From Incurvaria masculella (taxonomy: Eukaryota; Arthropoda; Insecta; Lepidoptera; Incurvariidae): a stretch of DNA of 64,000 bases. The notes beneath the pieces are model-generated. The model searched no databases. It was not told where the DNA came from and saw only the letters and a program-made list of their open reading frames with translations. The stretch is taken from contig OX335659.1 in the NCBI GenBank assembly GCA_946894095.1, forward strand, positions 6,765,501 to 6,829,500, written 5' to 3'. A program made the translations under genes and the position numbers. Shown piece after piece: positions 23,081 to 33,844 of the stretch (positions are counted from its first letter, which is position 1; the number at the start of each line of letters is the position of its first letter).

Positions 23081-23361
23081 TTTTAGGGTACCGTACCCAA
23101 AGGGTGAAAACGAAACCCTATTACTAAGCCTCCGCTGTCCGTCCGTCCGTCCGTCTGTCACAGGGCCTTAGGTAGGCAGCTGAAATGTTCACGGAGTGTG
23201 TATTTATTTTACCGCTATAACAACAAATAGCTAAAATAAAATAATAATAACAATTAAATGGGGTTTTTAACATAAAAAACGTTATTTTTGTGTTAATACT
23301 TGTACAATGGTACGGAACCCTTCGTGTGCGAGTCCGAACACCACTTGGCCGGTTTTTTTTT
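23081..23361 (+). mobile_element. MINE-2-type MITE
   Basis: TTTTAGGGTACCGTACCCAA at the left, a short (GTCC)n, GCTGAAATGTTCACGG, ACCGCTATAACAACAAATAG, then GGTACGGAACCCTTCGTGTG and CACTTGGCCGG at the right. The GTCC array is only about four units. Confidence 0.85.
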
Positions 23362-23514
23362 TCCAGAAAATGTGATAATAATAATATTTATTTCATTGAA
23401 TAGTTAGGGTGGGTAGAAGTCGGGCTTCGACCGCTAGTTTTTGACATATTCTATGACGAAAAGAAACTCCAATATTTCTCGGAGGAACGGTTCAGTTCAA
23501 TTTCATGTGTTGTA

Positions 23515-23872
23515 CATGTCATGTCATGACCAAATATGTTTTCGCTATATCTGGGGAAACATTTGTCGTAGACCCATCATGCGACCACTCAAAATAAACG
23601 CCCCGACCTGATCTACCTGTCTGTCATGTCAAAATTAGTTTTCGTTATATCTTGGGAAACACTGGTCGTAGACCCATCATGCGACCACTCAAAATAAACG
23701 CCCCGACCTGATCTACCTGTCTGTCATGTCAAAATCAGTTTTCGTTACATCATGGGAAACACTGGTCGTAGACCCATCATGCGACCACTCAAAATAAACG
23801 CCCCGACCTGATTTGCCTTCCTGTCATGTCTAAATTTGTTTTCGTTATATTATTGGAAACACTGGTCGTAGG
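23515..23872. repeat. 100-bp tandem repeat, about 3.5 units
   Basis: GACCCATCATGCGACCACTC recurs at 23571, 23671 and 23771, exactly 100 bp apart, and ACTGGTCGTAG appears once more at 23861. Units two and three are nearly identical and the first is more diverged. No protein or RNA role is evident. Confidence 0.95.
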
Positions 23873-24395
23873 CTAGCGATAGGCGATTGCGAATAAAAAC
23901 AATCAAATTATTCGATTGTTCCCGTTATTCGATTCATTCGAATACAAATCTACATTATTCGATTGTTGCACAGCGCTGCTCTGTGGCGCTACAGCGGAGC
24001 GGACGAGCGTCCAAATATTATAAGACACTTCGGCGCGGCGCGACCGCGCGACTGACGCGAGTGAACGAGATACAATCGACGAGCGCGCATACGCGACCTC
24101 GATGCAATTGTACGCGCCGCGCACAATCGGCGAGCAGCGAATAGGTACGCACCGCACCGAATACAATTGCACGCAGTAATAGGGTTCCGTTTTCGACATC
24201 AACAACGACGATCAACGACGACAACGTCGCCTACGTCGAACAAAAGATGTTCCTTTTCGAGTAAAGAACCAACTACAACAACGCACAGTAGAACAAAAGT
24301 ACGACAAAAGAACGCGGCACTCGCTGCCAGGGAAATAGCGGCTAAATAGAGGTTACTGCGTACCGGGCGACCACAGGAGAGCAAATTGAACTATA
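23873..24395. other. ATTCGATTGTT-rich then CG-rich segment
   Basis: 23885-23970 has repeated TTATTCGATT motifs. 23975-24170 is CG-rich with frames on both strands. At 24175-24196, AGTAATAGGGTTCCGTTTTC is identical to the inner right end of MINE-2, so a short fragment or an end-capture event is likely. No gene is called. Confidence 0.4.
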
Positions 24396-24752
24396 AAAAC
24401 GGGCCAAGTGCGAGTCGGACTCGCACACGAAGGGTTCCGTACCATCAACACCAAAAATCACGTTTTTTAATTCCGTGAAATTAAACCCCGCTTTAATTTT
24501 TATATATTTTTTTAATCTGCCTATTTGTTGTTATAGCGGCAAAATAAATACACACTCTGTGAAAATTTCAGCTGCCTACCTATTACGGTTCATGAGATAG
24601 AGCCCTGTGACAGACGGACGGACGGACGGACGGCCGGACGGACGGACGGACGGATGGACGGACAGACGGATGAACGGACGGACGGACGGACGGAGAGCAG
24701 AGGCTTAGTAATAGGGTTCCGTTTTCACCCTTTGGGTACGGAACCCTAAAAA
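24396..24752 (-). mobile_element. MINE-2-type MITE
   Basis: CGGGCCAAGTGCGAGTCGGA, GGGTTCCGTACCATC, GTTGTTATAGCGGC, a (GACG)n with GACA/GATG variants at 24612-24695, then GTACGGAACCCTAAAAA. Confidence 0.9.
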
Positions 24753-24777
24753 GTGTCGACACTACATGTCACATTCC

Positions 24778-25252
24778 TTGGAATAAGCGACGCGAGGGGT
24801 CACTCACTCAAGGAATCTGGTGTACAATCGTTTGGGAATCTCAAGAATCTTAGGTGGGAGTCCGAGGAATCTGGTGGGAGTCCGGAGAATCTCGGAAATC
24901 TTATGTAATCCCGAGTAATCCTAAAGAATCTGGAAATCCCAAGGAAATCATTGGGAATCCTATCAAATTCATGGAAATCTCGGGTAATCTTAGGCGGAGT
25001 CCGAGGAATCCGATGGGAGTCCGAGGAATCTGGAAATCTTATGTAATCCCGAGTAATCCTAAGGAATCTGAGAATACCAAGGAAATCATTGGGAATCCTT
25101 TCAAATTAATGGAAATCTCGAGTAATCCTGGGCGGGAGTCCGAGGAATAGGAAAATCTTGGGTAGTCTCGAGTACTCCCAGGGAGTGTAGGAATCCTAAG
25201 CGAATCATTGGCAATCCGATCAAAGTCTTTGTAATCTCAGATAATCTTGTCG
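24778..25252. repeat. GAATC-rich minisatellite, period about 138 bp
   Basis: Built from short variants of GGAATC/AAATC. A longer unit containing TTATGTAATCCCGAGTAATC starts at 24901 and again at 25039. The third unit is diverged. It begins beside GCGACGCGAGGGGTCACTC near 24788, which is roughly inverted at the far end (near 27417), so it forms the left side of a 2.7 kb composite. Confidence 0.8.
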
Positions 25253-25825
25253 GGGTCGGACTAAACCGGTTGTATGCTTAGTCCGGTGCAATTCTAGTAC
25301 AGTATGTAAGTTTTGACAGGTTAGTTCTGAATAAGACTGTAAAGGTTTTTAAAATAAGAGTACCATATCTCGAGTACGTGAAATATTTACTAGGTTTTTA
25401 AATATAGACTTTTATAACGGCCCAGGCAAAGAAATAATCAACTTTGACCTAATGATGGCTGAGATACTAAGGGATTTCGAAAGATCGGAGTACCTCATCG
25501 TGAAGTTGAGTATGTCAAATATGTATTATGGCTTCAAAAATGGTATTGCATAATGCATCAGGCAAAAAAAAAAACAGGGCTGACCTAATGATCGCTGAGA
25601 TGATACGGGATCTAATCTAACAATGAAAGCGCGGCCGTGGGCGCGGCCGCCAGTTTGCGAAGAAATCACGCACACGTGTGCGCACGAGAGTGCGCAGCGC
25701 GCACCCCGCGTGTGCCCGACGACACAATTCCAAAACATATTCAGCCGTATTCAGAGTAAACCTGTAAAAATTTAGTACGGGATAAGCACCGGATTAACCA
25801 AACAAAAACCGGTTTAGTCCGACCT
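25253..25825. mobile_element. TIR element, about 0.57 kb
   Basis: The left GTCGGACTAAACCGGTTGTA, GCTTAGTCCGGTGC and the right, inverted, GTCGGACTAAACCGGTTTTT, GGTTAATCCGGTGC are terminal inverted repeats of about 80 bp. The interior repeats GACCTAATGATGGCTGAGAT and GACCTAATGATCGCTGAGAT. A CG-rich central patch is at 25630-25710. No transposase is present. Confidence 0.8.
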
Positions 25826-25870
25826 TAATACGCGTACTAAGCGAATAGAAGGTTATCATGCGTATACTAC

Positions 25871-26135
25871 TTTTTAGGGTTCCGTACCGAAAGGGTGAAA
25901 ACGGAACCCTATTATTAAGCCTGAGCTGTCCGTCCGTCCGTCCGTCTGTCACAAAGCTGTTACTGATGAACCGTAATAAGTACGTAGCTGAAATTTTCAC
26001 AGAGTGAGTATTTAATTTTCCGCTATAACAACAAATAAGTAAAATTTAAAGATAATAAAAAAATACAAATAATATGATTTTTTGGTGTTAACGGAACCCT
26101 TTGTGTGCGAGTCCGACTCGCACTTGGCCGGTTTG
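25871..26135 (+). mobile_element. MINE-2-type MITE
   Basis: TTTTTAGGGTTCCGTACCGA, a short (GTCC)n, GAAATTTTCACAGAGTGAG, CCGCTATAACAACAAATAAG, then GCGAGTCCGACTCGCACTTG at the right end. It separates the two copies of the GTCGGACTAA element. Confidence 0.85.
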
Positions 26136-26215
26136 TTTACTGTGTTTATTGTATGTATTTTGATTAAATAATTAGATGATTGTAGGTATGTTGTGAACCG
26201 AGCTCGGGGCGGACT

Positions 26216-26840
26216 AACTTTACTACGAAGTAAACCGGTTTTTGTATGGTTAGTCCGGTGCTAATCTCGTACCAAGTTTTTACAGGTTCACAGTGAATAC
26301 GACTGCAAGGGATTTCGAAAAAGAAGAGTACCTACCTAATCGCGAATTTTTCTACGTGAAATATTTGCTAAGGTTTCAAATATAGCCTTTTATAATGACA
26401 CAGGCAAAAAAAAAATCAACCCTGACCTAATGATGGCTGAGATTCTAAGAGATTTCGAAAGAGCGGAGTACCTCATCTTGAAATTTAGTATGTGAAATAT
26501 GTACTGTGGATTCAAAAATGGTATTGTATAATGCCTCAGGGAAAGAAAAAATCAGCGCTGATCTAAAGATCGCTGAGATAATATGGGATCTAATTTAACC
26601 GGATTCCGCCTGGGTGAATATGTCCAAAACGAATATCGCACCAACGCGCACCGGCCGGCCACGGCGCGGCGGCTCCCCGCCCGCCGCGCCGTTGCCGTCT
26701 CCTGCGGGCGCCGCTCGCCCCCGCCGCCCGCGCCCGCGCTGTTGCCGCCTCGCGCGGACGCCGCGCCCGTGCCGACCCCCGCCGCCGGCCGCGCCGCCCG
26801 CCTGTCTGCGATGACGTCACGGACACGTGCTGCGCGCAAC
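26216..26840 (+). mobile_element. Second, rearranged copy of the GTCGGACTAA TIR element
   Basis: 26216-26600 parallels 25253-25620 (TAGTCCGGTGCTAATCTCGT, CCCTGACCTAATGATGGCTG, AAAAATGGTATTGTATAATG). Instead of the right end it runs into a very GC-rich, imperfectly repetitive stretch at 26640-26830, then TGACGTCA near 26812. Open frames here occur on both strands in several phases, which reflects base composition and not a gene. Confidence 0.7.
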
Positions 26841-26880
26841 GCGCAATTATAAGTCTCTATGAATCGTTGGTGGTCACTAA

Positions 26881-27040
26881 GCCCCGGTTGCACGAAGAAA
26901 CGGCTGAGTTAATCAATGTTTAAACACGTCACTTTTAGTGAACCGCATAGAGTTCCTTCCATACTGTCCACACAAAGTGACATGTTTGATCATACTTTGA
27001 CGTTGATTTTGATTTTTTGTTGTTTCGTGCACTCGGCCCT
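26881..27040 (+). mobile_element. MITE-C inserted in the GAATC array
   Basis: GCCCCGGTTGCACGAA (26881-26896) and TTCGTGCACTCGGCCC (27024-27039) are inverted ends. The interior GAGTTAATCAATG, AACACGTCACTTTTAGTGAA is shared with 62955-63124. Minisatellite pieces flank it on both sides (26850-26880 and 27041 onward). Confidence 0.85.
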
Positions 27041-27400
27041 AAGAATCTTTAGAAATCCCGAAATCATTGGAATGTACCAAAAATGTGTTGGTAGTCCTTA
27101 AAAATCCAGGTAATCTTTGGTAGTCTCTAGGAATCTTTGGTAGTCCTCAGAAATCTTACGAAATCCCAGTATATTTGAAATCTCCAAGAATCTTTGGTAG
27201 TCTTTGGAAATCTTTAGGAATCTCCAGGAATCTTTGGAAATCTTTAGGAATCTCTAAGAATCTTTGGTAGTCTTTGGAAATCTTTAGGAATCTCCAGGAA
27301 TCTTTGGAAATCTTTAGGAATCTCTAAGAATCTTTGGTAGTCTTTGGAAATCTTTAGGAATCTAGAAATCCCAAGGAAATCTTGACTACTGGGAATCTGG
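27041..27400. repeat. 10-bp minisatellite with 70-bp higher-order unit
   Basis: From about 27181 the array is strictly 10-mers, such as TCTTTGGAAA and TCTTTAGGAA. TCTTTGGTAG starts at 27191, 27261 and 27331, so seven monomers form a 70-bp higher-order repeat. The part before 27180 is less regular. Confidence 0.95.
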
Positions 27401-27476
27401 TGTACACTTTTTGCTCGAGTGACTAACCCCTCGAAGCGACGTAGGTACCTGCTTAGTACGAAAAAGTAAATTTACT
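27401..27476. repeat. Right edge of composite element and shared 40-bp motif
   Basis: CTCGAGTGACTAACCCCTCG is roughly the inverse of the left edge near 24788. It is followed by GCGACG and ACCTGCTTAGTACGAAAAAG, the motif also seen at 815 and 48547. GGAATCTGGTGTACA occurs in the same orientation near both edges. Confidence 0.6.
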
Positions 27477-27944
27477 TCACTTGTGCCGCGGGAGGAATTT
27501 GGCCTTTGTTTCGGCTCTCACTACTAATGAAGAATGACGTAACGACCATCAGGTTTATTGAAAAATAATTCTTATAGTTATCAGTTTACCTATGAATTTG
27601 GGAGACAAAAAAATAGATTTTTCTCCGTTTTCATCACTGCGCTACGGCGCTATGTACGGCGATATGATGTTGTAAGTCGCGTGGCGTAATTTTTTGCGCG
27701 CTCGTTGTATGGAAATTATTTCTCCATCGTCTCACGTTTATCCTTTTTAAAAGTGTTATTTTACTTTTTATTGTATCAAATGACGCTTATACTTTTTAAA
27801 ATTGTTTCTCAGGTAAAAACGTTTACCAAAACCTATTATTATGTAATATTTTTTTATATGTGTAAATCAATTTAGTTTAACCCACGCTATAATTGTATAC
27901 TATACACTATTAACAATAAAAAGTAAAAAAACAGAAAAAAAAAA
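27477..27944. other. AT-rich spacer, nothing recognised
   Basis: No gene or repeat could be supported. Confidence 0.4.
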
Positions 27945-28036
27945 CATTTGTAACCTACAGGATTCGAACTGACACCCCCCCGAACGATAACTGTAGATAA
28001 GACGTCTCACGCGCTACACCAACCAGCTACTGACGA
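27945..28036 (-). mobile_element. tRNA-like SINE head
   Basis: On the minus strand, AGCTGGTTGGTGTAGCGCGT (A-box region) and GTCAGTTCGAATCCTGTAGG (B box) are followed by an A-rich tail. It is probably a tRNA-derived retroposon and not a functional tRNA, because the acceptor stem does not pair. Confidence 0.5.
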
Positions 28037-28299
28037 TCAATGTGAAAATAGTAAATCCTTTCATGAAGTAGAGAGCTGACCAAATGGTGGCTGTTTTCTA
28101 GCAGCAATGTGAATAATATGGCGGGTGATCTCGAGCCTTGTGATTGGTTGTATGATCATTGACGACTTGCCGCGGGAGTTCCAGCGACGGCGTATAGGTG
28201 TCGCTATATCAATTCAGTTTTGTCCTAAGGTTTACGGCGCCACTGCTGCTTCGGCATCTAGCGGAGCGGTGGGGGGGAAATCGGGAATTTGTTTAGCTT

Positions 28300-28450
28300 C
28301 ATACGCAGCCTTAACGGCAACGTCAACGTATTTACGGCGACGATACGTATGCTATCAAATCAAACTTGGACTCGCAAATGTTCGCCCACTGCCCACTGCG
28401 CGCGCTTTTCAATTTCTCCATACATTTAAAAACACCAGTCGATCGGTTTG
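28300..28450 (-). mobile_element. MITE-F interior fragment
   Basis: Read in reverse, CCATACATTTAAAA..., GAGAAATTGAAAAGCGCGCG, CAGTGGGC and ATACGTTGACGTTGCCG match the interior of the 50059-50384 copy. Terminal repeats are absent. Confidence 0.6.
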
Positions 28451-28514
28451 GTGTATGACAACTGGGACTAATGGCTCAGAGTTATTAACCATAAAGTAAC
28501 GTAATGTGTGTAAA

Positions 28515-28818
28515 AGTAATGAGTGGCCCATAGTATCCACGCACTACTTTCTTTCTCTTTCTGATTTCCGTCACGAATGCGAGCTGTTCCATGTCTTGGA
28601 ATCCATATAAAACTATAGGTCCTTTCCCCTACTAGGTGGTAGTATTAATCACGTCCGGATTGACACCATCAAATTGAATGAACGACGGTCGTAGTGGCAA
28701 TCAAAAATCGTCTGCACCAGTTCAATGTCGCCGTGGACAGAGGTCCGCAATCCTGGCATGGCAACTAGTTGGGCTTTTATGATGACAGTGATTGTGGTAT
28801 CTACGTCCAATAACATAA
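28515..28818 (+). mobile_element. SINE-X copy, tRNA-type body, head eroded
   Basis: CTTTCTCTTTCTGATTTCCG, TCACGAATGCGAGCTG, AAAACTATAGGTCC, then a diverged CATCAAATTGAATGAACG and AATCCTGGCATGGCAACTAG. The TTCACGAATGC block places it with the tRNA-headed type. The B box itself is lost. Confidence 0.75.
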
Positions 28819-29461
28819 ATCAATTATATCGCTTTGTTCGCGTATTCCTTCGCTAAGGCTGTTCAGCTGCTCGAGATTGAAAAATTATAATACCTACCTT
28901 ATTGCTGTTACCACAGTAGATTTCATTCGTTAGATTTGTGATTTTGTTTTGGATATATTTTTTTTAAAAATCAAATCTTATAATTTTATTTTCATATTTA
29001 CGTTTCGTCCCAATCGAGAAAAATATTATGAGAGCCTCCTGTTAATTAAATAATTTTGTATGAATTACATGATAAAACGGATTCTGTTTACATTACAGAG
29101 ATGACTTATTCGACCCAAATGTCACATTATTGCCTAGTTCAAACAGAGGACACTCCTATCGTGATTACTATGCATACATCTTGGGCGCTAATTTGTTATC
29201 TGACACAATGTCATATCCATATGCCTGGTGTGACGTTGTTCTCATGCGAGTGCGCATCAAAGTTTGCCGTGGACTTGTGTTGATATAGGTAACTGAATCC
29301 AGAAGCTGTCAACCAAATTTGTATTAGAACTGTTTAGATCAAAGAACTGTTTGTCTAAAATATAAAAGAACAGGAAACAGAAACAAAATTGTCTTGCACC
29401 ATAAAACGACAGACGGATGGACCGGCTCGACCTCTAGAAGTAATATTCCTACGGGAAGGGT
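28819..29461. other. AT-rich spacer, nothing recognised
   Basis: A plus-strand frame at 29056-29283 shows no domain and is not called. Confidence 0.35.
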
Positions 29462-29836
29462 TTAAGAACGGCCCGTAAGCTATGCTCCCCATACAAACGT
29501 AGTTTACTAATCATTTGGAAACCGCTATTCCAATTAAATTGATATTTAATATATAATATCAGGTAATAAATATCTGTGTCTGCATGCTTTTATTTTTTTG
29601 AAAAATTTAAACCGAATGAAATGAATGCAAAAAGAAAATCTTCATACGAATTTTGTTTTCTCTGTGGTTTGACCCAGAATACATTTACCGAAAAAACAAA
29701 GGCACGCAGGCACAGATATTTGTAGCCTAATATTAGATACCAAATATCAAGTAAGTTGGAACAGTGGTTTTCAAATCATTAGTAAACAACGTTTGTATGG
29801 GAGGCGAAATTTTCAGGTGCTTACGGGCCGACCTTA
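29462..29836. mobile_element. TTAA-flanked foldback MITE
   Basis: TTAA at 29462-29465 and 29833-29836 flank inverted arms of about 130 bp. The left reads ACGGCCCGTAAGC, CCCATACAAACGTAGTTTAC, ATATCTGTGTCTGCATGC. The right, inverted, reads TCGGCCCGTAAGC, CCCATACAAACGTTGTTTAC, ATATCTGTGCCTGCGTGC. The TTAA duplication suggests piggyBac-type mobilisation. No coding. Confidence 0.85.
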
Positions 29837-30017
29837 AGGGAGTGACGCTTAGTGGCATGAATAATTTAACAAGTTGCAGCAAAAAGAAGAAGTACTGAAA
29901 ACGCGAGCTGGAGGACTTATGTAACATCATTTTCAGACATATGTAAAACATCCGTAATTATTTTTTATTCTGACGAGTATTTGTGTAAAAAAATTTGGGT
30001 GATTATGTTTTATTTCC

Positions 30018-30175
30018 AATTTTACATCCAATGCGATGGTACCAAAGTGGTCGGGCTTAACCGTCCCTCCCATCTAGTAGTATCGGTGATTTACAGCCTT
30101 ATATGGATTCCGACCCATGAAGCAAAGCTGATATTCGTGACAAATTCCACGTATCCAACTCAGAAAAGAATGATA
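30018..30175 (-). mobile_element. SINE-X body fragment
   Basis: ATCCAATGCGATGGTACCAA, CGGGCTTAACCGTCCC, GATTTACAGCC and CGTATCCAACTCAGAAAAGA match other reverse-oriented copies. Both head and tail are missing. Confidence 0.7.
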
Positions 30176-31548
30176 TCTGAATTTGTGATAAGAACCGCTT
30201 TTCCACGCATCACGCATGACGTTCAAAGTTATATAAAGAACAAGTGGAAAACAGGCAGAACACCCGTTTCTTAAATATTTACAGAGTGATAACAACAATT
30301 ATTCCTAATCTCATGAGCCTTTTAAACAGCTTTTCTTTATTTTGAGTTGAGTATTTGGAAAAACACGCACGAGGTTGCGTCACAAGTGCATAGACCTACC
30401 AGTGACTCTATAAGACAAAGAAACTCTGTCGTTTATTATTCCATGTATTAAATACTATCAAATGTACGTAATCAACCATAACTAAAATATGTTTTATAAT
30501 TATGTAAACCTTTTCATGCCTTCTTTAATATATTGTATTTATTATATTTTTTCATGTTATGCAATATAAATGTGCAATGTAAAAGAAAAAAAATTGCTTG
30601 GAATGTAAACATTAAATAGCCCACGTATAAATAGTCACACGCAGACAAACCGAAAGGTTTCGCCTGTACAGCATAATGTAATCATGTATGTTTCTAAAAT
30701 ATGAAAATAAATTTCCATTTTGTGGCAATGAACTGAACTGAAAACTGTCTTTAAATGTATGAAAAAAATTAGGATCAAAACAATTCGTTGTTACAATATT
30801 TGTGCATAAAAAACAATGAGCGCATTATGCTTTTAAATGTACAAAATAAATGTATTTACCTGTTCTATAACTTATAACTGAGATATTAAAACAAAAACGT
30901 ACATACGTCACTCTCAGTCGATTTATTTAATGTGCAAAATATCAGAAAACAATCTTTATTTGACTGAGGAAACAGGCACGACCCATTTTATGGAACTCGA
31001 TCACCTAGTCATTATCCTCTTAAGACCCTATAGTCATCCCTAAAAGCGTGCTACCGTGTCATCGCAGCGGCGGCGCAGGCCAGCCCCGCGCGGCAGAGTC
31101 AGCCGGTGGGCAGCAGCCAGGCGCTGTCTCGACAGCTCGAGTGGGTACATATTTGCGAGGAGCCGAGCTCAAGCCGAGCCCACAACACATCCCCGCTGTT
31201 TGTAGGCTGAATTAATATTTGAAGTATAATTCTAAATGTATACTTGCGCCGACACAATATTTGATAAAACCCGAACGTTCAATATTGATGTGTACTGAAA
31301 AAGGTAGATTATCTGACTGCGGCGTTCGTGTAGCGATTGTGTTATGGGTGACATTTTCTGTGTCTTTTGTGCCGCTGGTGATGCAATGCATAGAATGCGT
31401 GTTTTGGACGGTGTACGTGTTAATTGACTTATTCATATATAGCATAGATAGTCAAATGTCAGTAGTAATACCTAAACTCGATTGTGCCACACCTGTAGAG
31501 TAGACGGCAGACGACGATGATAAAGAAAACGTTTATAATAAACGTTTC
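30176..31548. other. Spacer with a unique GC-rich patch
   Basis: 31060-31200 is GC-rich and single copy here (GCAGCGGCGGCGCAGGCCAG). It might be a host promoter or exon, but no convincing frame or splice pair was found. The rest is AT-rich. Confidence 0.35.
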
Positions 31549-31650
31549 TTTTTTATGTAACTCGACATGAATAGCTAATGCCACACCTGTTGTGATGATA
31601 TTATCCCAAGGCACCAAATAGGACTGAGCTAGGTACCGTGCCCCTTCATA
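31549..31650 (-). mobile_element. SINE-X tail fragment
   Basis: TTTTTTATGTAACTCGACAT, AGCTAATGCCACACCTGTTG, TGATGATATTATCCCAAGGC. Diverged 3' end only. Confidence 0.65.
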
Positions 31651-32320
31651 GGACATGCACGGGAAGAGATGCAGTAGACATATTATACGTGCCGGAATTC
31701 ACAGAGCTCGAATTATGAATTCGATTTATGAGCCCATACTTTATTTACTTTAAGAATATTTTCTCCTTCTGCGCCAGAAGGAGGTTTATGGTTTTATCTA
31801 AGATTGTAATACAAAATATTTTAATTCATCAAGTTGCCCACAATAAATAGTTCATCTTTTTGTATAGTAAGGAAATTGCATTAAATGCATTTGTCATTAA
31901 AGCTTAATACTCTTCTATTATATCTAAATTTTATTTCTCTTTTGATTTTCATCACTACTCAATCGAATGTCCTTTCATATGTATTACCCAATTAAACACC
32001 AGTGCTCCTAATGGGGACTTAAACTGTGGAGTTGTTATACTTGTGTCAACGCCTGCTCCATTTGCGACCTTTTTTGAATTATTTAATATTTCTTTTACGG
32101 TCCAAATATTGACAGTGGCTGATAATGTGGGTTTGCTACGATATATCGAGACGTTGCGTTTGTTACCGCTTAAATTTGAAATTGAAATATAATCCTCATG
32201 GTTGCACATTTATTAATATTTCCTTTCATATATGTATATTACGAAGCTATATAAATAATCATTAGATACAATGTTTCTATGAAATCCGATTGGTTTAAAA
32301 TTGGGATATGATATGTTAAG
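31651..32320. other. AT-rich spacer, nothing recognised
   Basis: A minus-strand frame at 31955-32209 shows no domain and is not called. Confidence 0.35.
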
Positions 32321-32321
32321 T

Positions 32322-32465
32322 AACGTGCCTACCTCCGTCGCGACAGGCACGTTCTCCTGAAGATGGAGCCCATGTGAGGCTCCGAAACGTCGAGCAGCAC
32401 GTCCTGCTCCTCACACGCGCGGTAAGCCGTTAAACTAAATATTGTAGTTATGTCCCGCGTAAGTT
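32322..32465 (+). mobile_element. Penelope-like or related retroelement end with hammerhead-like core
   Basis: A 9-bp hairpin (32322-32330 with 32345-32353) precedes CTGAAGA at 32357-32363. A 6-bp stem follows (GGAGCC/GGCTCC), then GAAAC at 32384-32388. CTGANGA-stem-GAAA is the hammerhead ribozyme core order. The downstream CACACGCGCGGTAAGCCGTT recurs twice at 60.9-61.1 kb. A second core with a different hairpin is at 39611-39701. Penelope-like elements are known to carry hammerhead motifs, but the junctions here are not canonical. Confidence 0.4.
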
Positions 32466-32661
32466 TTAAAATATTAATATGTATTATGTTGTTTTAAATC
32501 ACTAACTTAGACGTGCTTTGCTAGTAATTTCGAAAGTATACTACAGTCAATATAATTTTGCATATTTATCTTTTACATTATTAATTTGGGAAAGTGAAAA
32601 AAACAATTACAGAGAAAAAATACAGCAAAATAACAATACATCACAAAGGCGGACTTATCTC

Positions 32662-33211
32662 TTAAGGTGGCCCAACCCGGCGGGCCCAACTCATTCGCGG
32701 GCACAGTACAAAACCGTGCTGTTGCGCTCTGGGACCTTCTCTGTTTCAAAGAATAAGACAGGCTCCATGATGAGGAAGATGCAACATGTCCACAAAAAAG
32801 TCAATGTGCATAGTGTATGATTTGGTAAGATTTACGAAAATTTTAATTTCAAAACGACTTATAGCTAAAAGTAAACCACGACCGCTGTAGAAAAAAATCT
32901 GACAAAAACCAAATAGATCATAAATCTTGATTAAATAAGCTATGTCTGATGACTAATCTTTTTACGATGTTCTTACTTAATCATTGCGTAATCCACCTCC
33001 AAAGTTATTGCATAAAACGCGCAAAAAATTCGAACTTACGGACCTTATAACTTAGAAACCAAACACAATTTTACAATGCCAATGGTCATCAGACATCTAG
33101 TTCGATCAAATAAAGCTATTTTGAGTAAATTTTTGGATCTCTGACAAGAAATATGGGCGTGATCTTCTTTCCCTTTTTGTATGGGGAGATGAGCGGGTTG
33201 GGCCACCTTAA
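32662..33211 (+). mobile_element. MITE-A, complete copy with TTAA duplication
   Basis: TTAA at 32662-32665 and 33208-33211 flank GGTGGCCCAACCCGGCGGGC and, at the right, GAGCGGGTTGGGCCACC. The interior is close to 6001-6549. Length about 550 bp. No coding. Probably mobilised by a piggyBac-type transposase in trans. Confidence 0.9.
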
Positions 33212-33844
33212 ATGTAAACAGGCAACCCCAGGGGTTATCAGCATAGAGGTGAAGTCTGGTGGAAGTCTTCACCTCCATGGTTATGAGGAGAAACAATACG
33301 ATTTAGGTGGATGATACATCGACAAGAATTCAAGAAAAAATCTATTTCAACTGCAAATGCTTACATAAACTAAAATTTACACAGACAATACGCATTTACT
33401 AATAATTAAATAAACTTTTACATATGATACAATACACTGATATTTTTTAATAACTATATATAAAAATCAGAGCTATAAATGCATTGAATTAAAACATTTA
33501 AGACGCAAATACGACAAGACAAAATAATAAAAAATAAATAAATTACTATTATTTGAATTAAGATCTGGCAACACTTTCGATTTGGCTATCCGTCGAGCTA
33601 TCGTGTTGGTGATTTGTTTTCGCCTTGCACACCACCACCGTCGGTTGACTAGCCGCCAATATTTACTAGTAAAATAATTTCTAAGACTCTGTAAATTAAT
33701 TTAGTGCTCGCTCGACGAAATTGAAAGTGCGGGTAAATAAATACAATCAATACAATAAAATTGTTTGACATGTAAATATGAATCAGCTGAGTGACATTTA
33801 GAGCAGTGTGTTGACATGGCGTAGTAGCTGGAACTACTATCTCA
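33212..33844. other. AT-rich spacer, nothing recognised
   Basis: No supported feature. Confidence 0.4.

Noticed and set aside
26552..26893. Overlapping frames on both strands (up to 113 codons) in the GC-rich stretch
   Set aside because: Open in many phases at once, proline/alanine/arginine-rich low complexity, inside a rearranged TE copy. Composition explains them.
27945..28036. Functional tRNA gene on the minus strand
   Set aside because: A and B boxes are present but no acceptor-stem pairing; an A-rich tail follows, so a SINE head is more likely.
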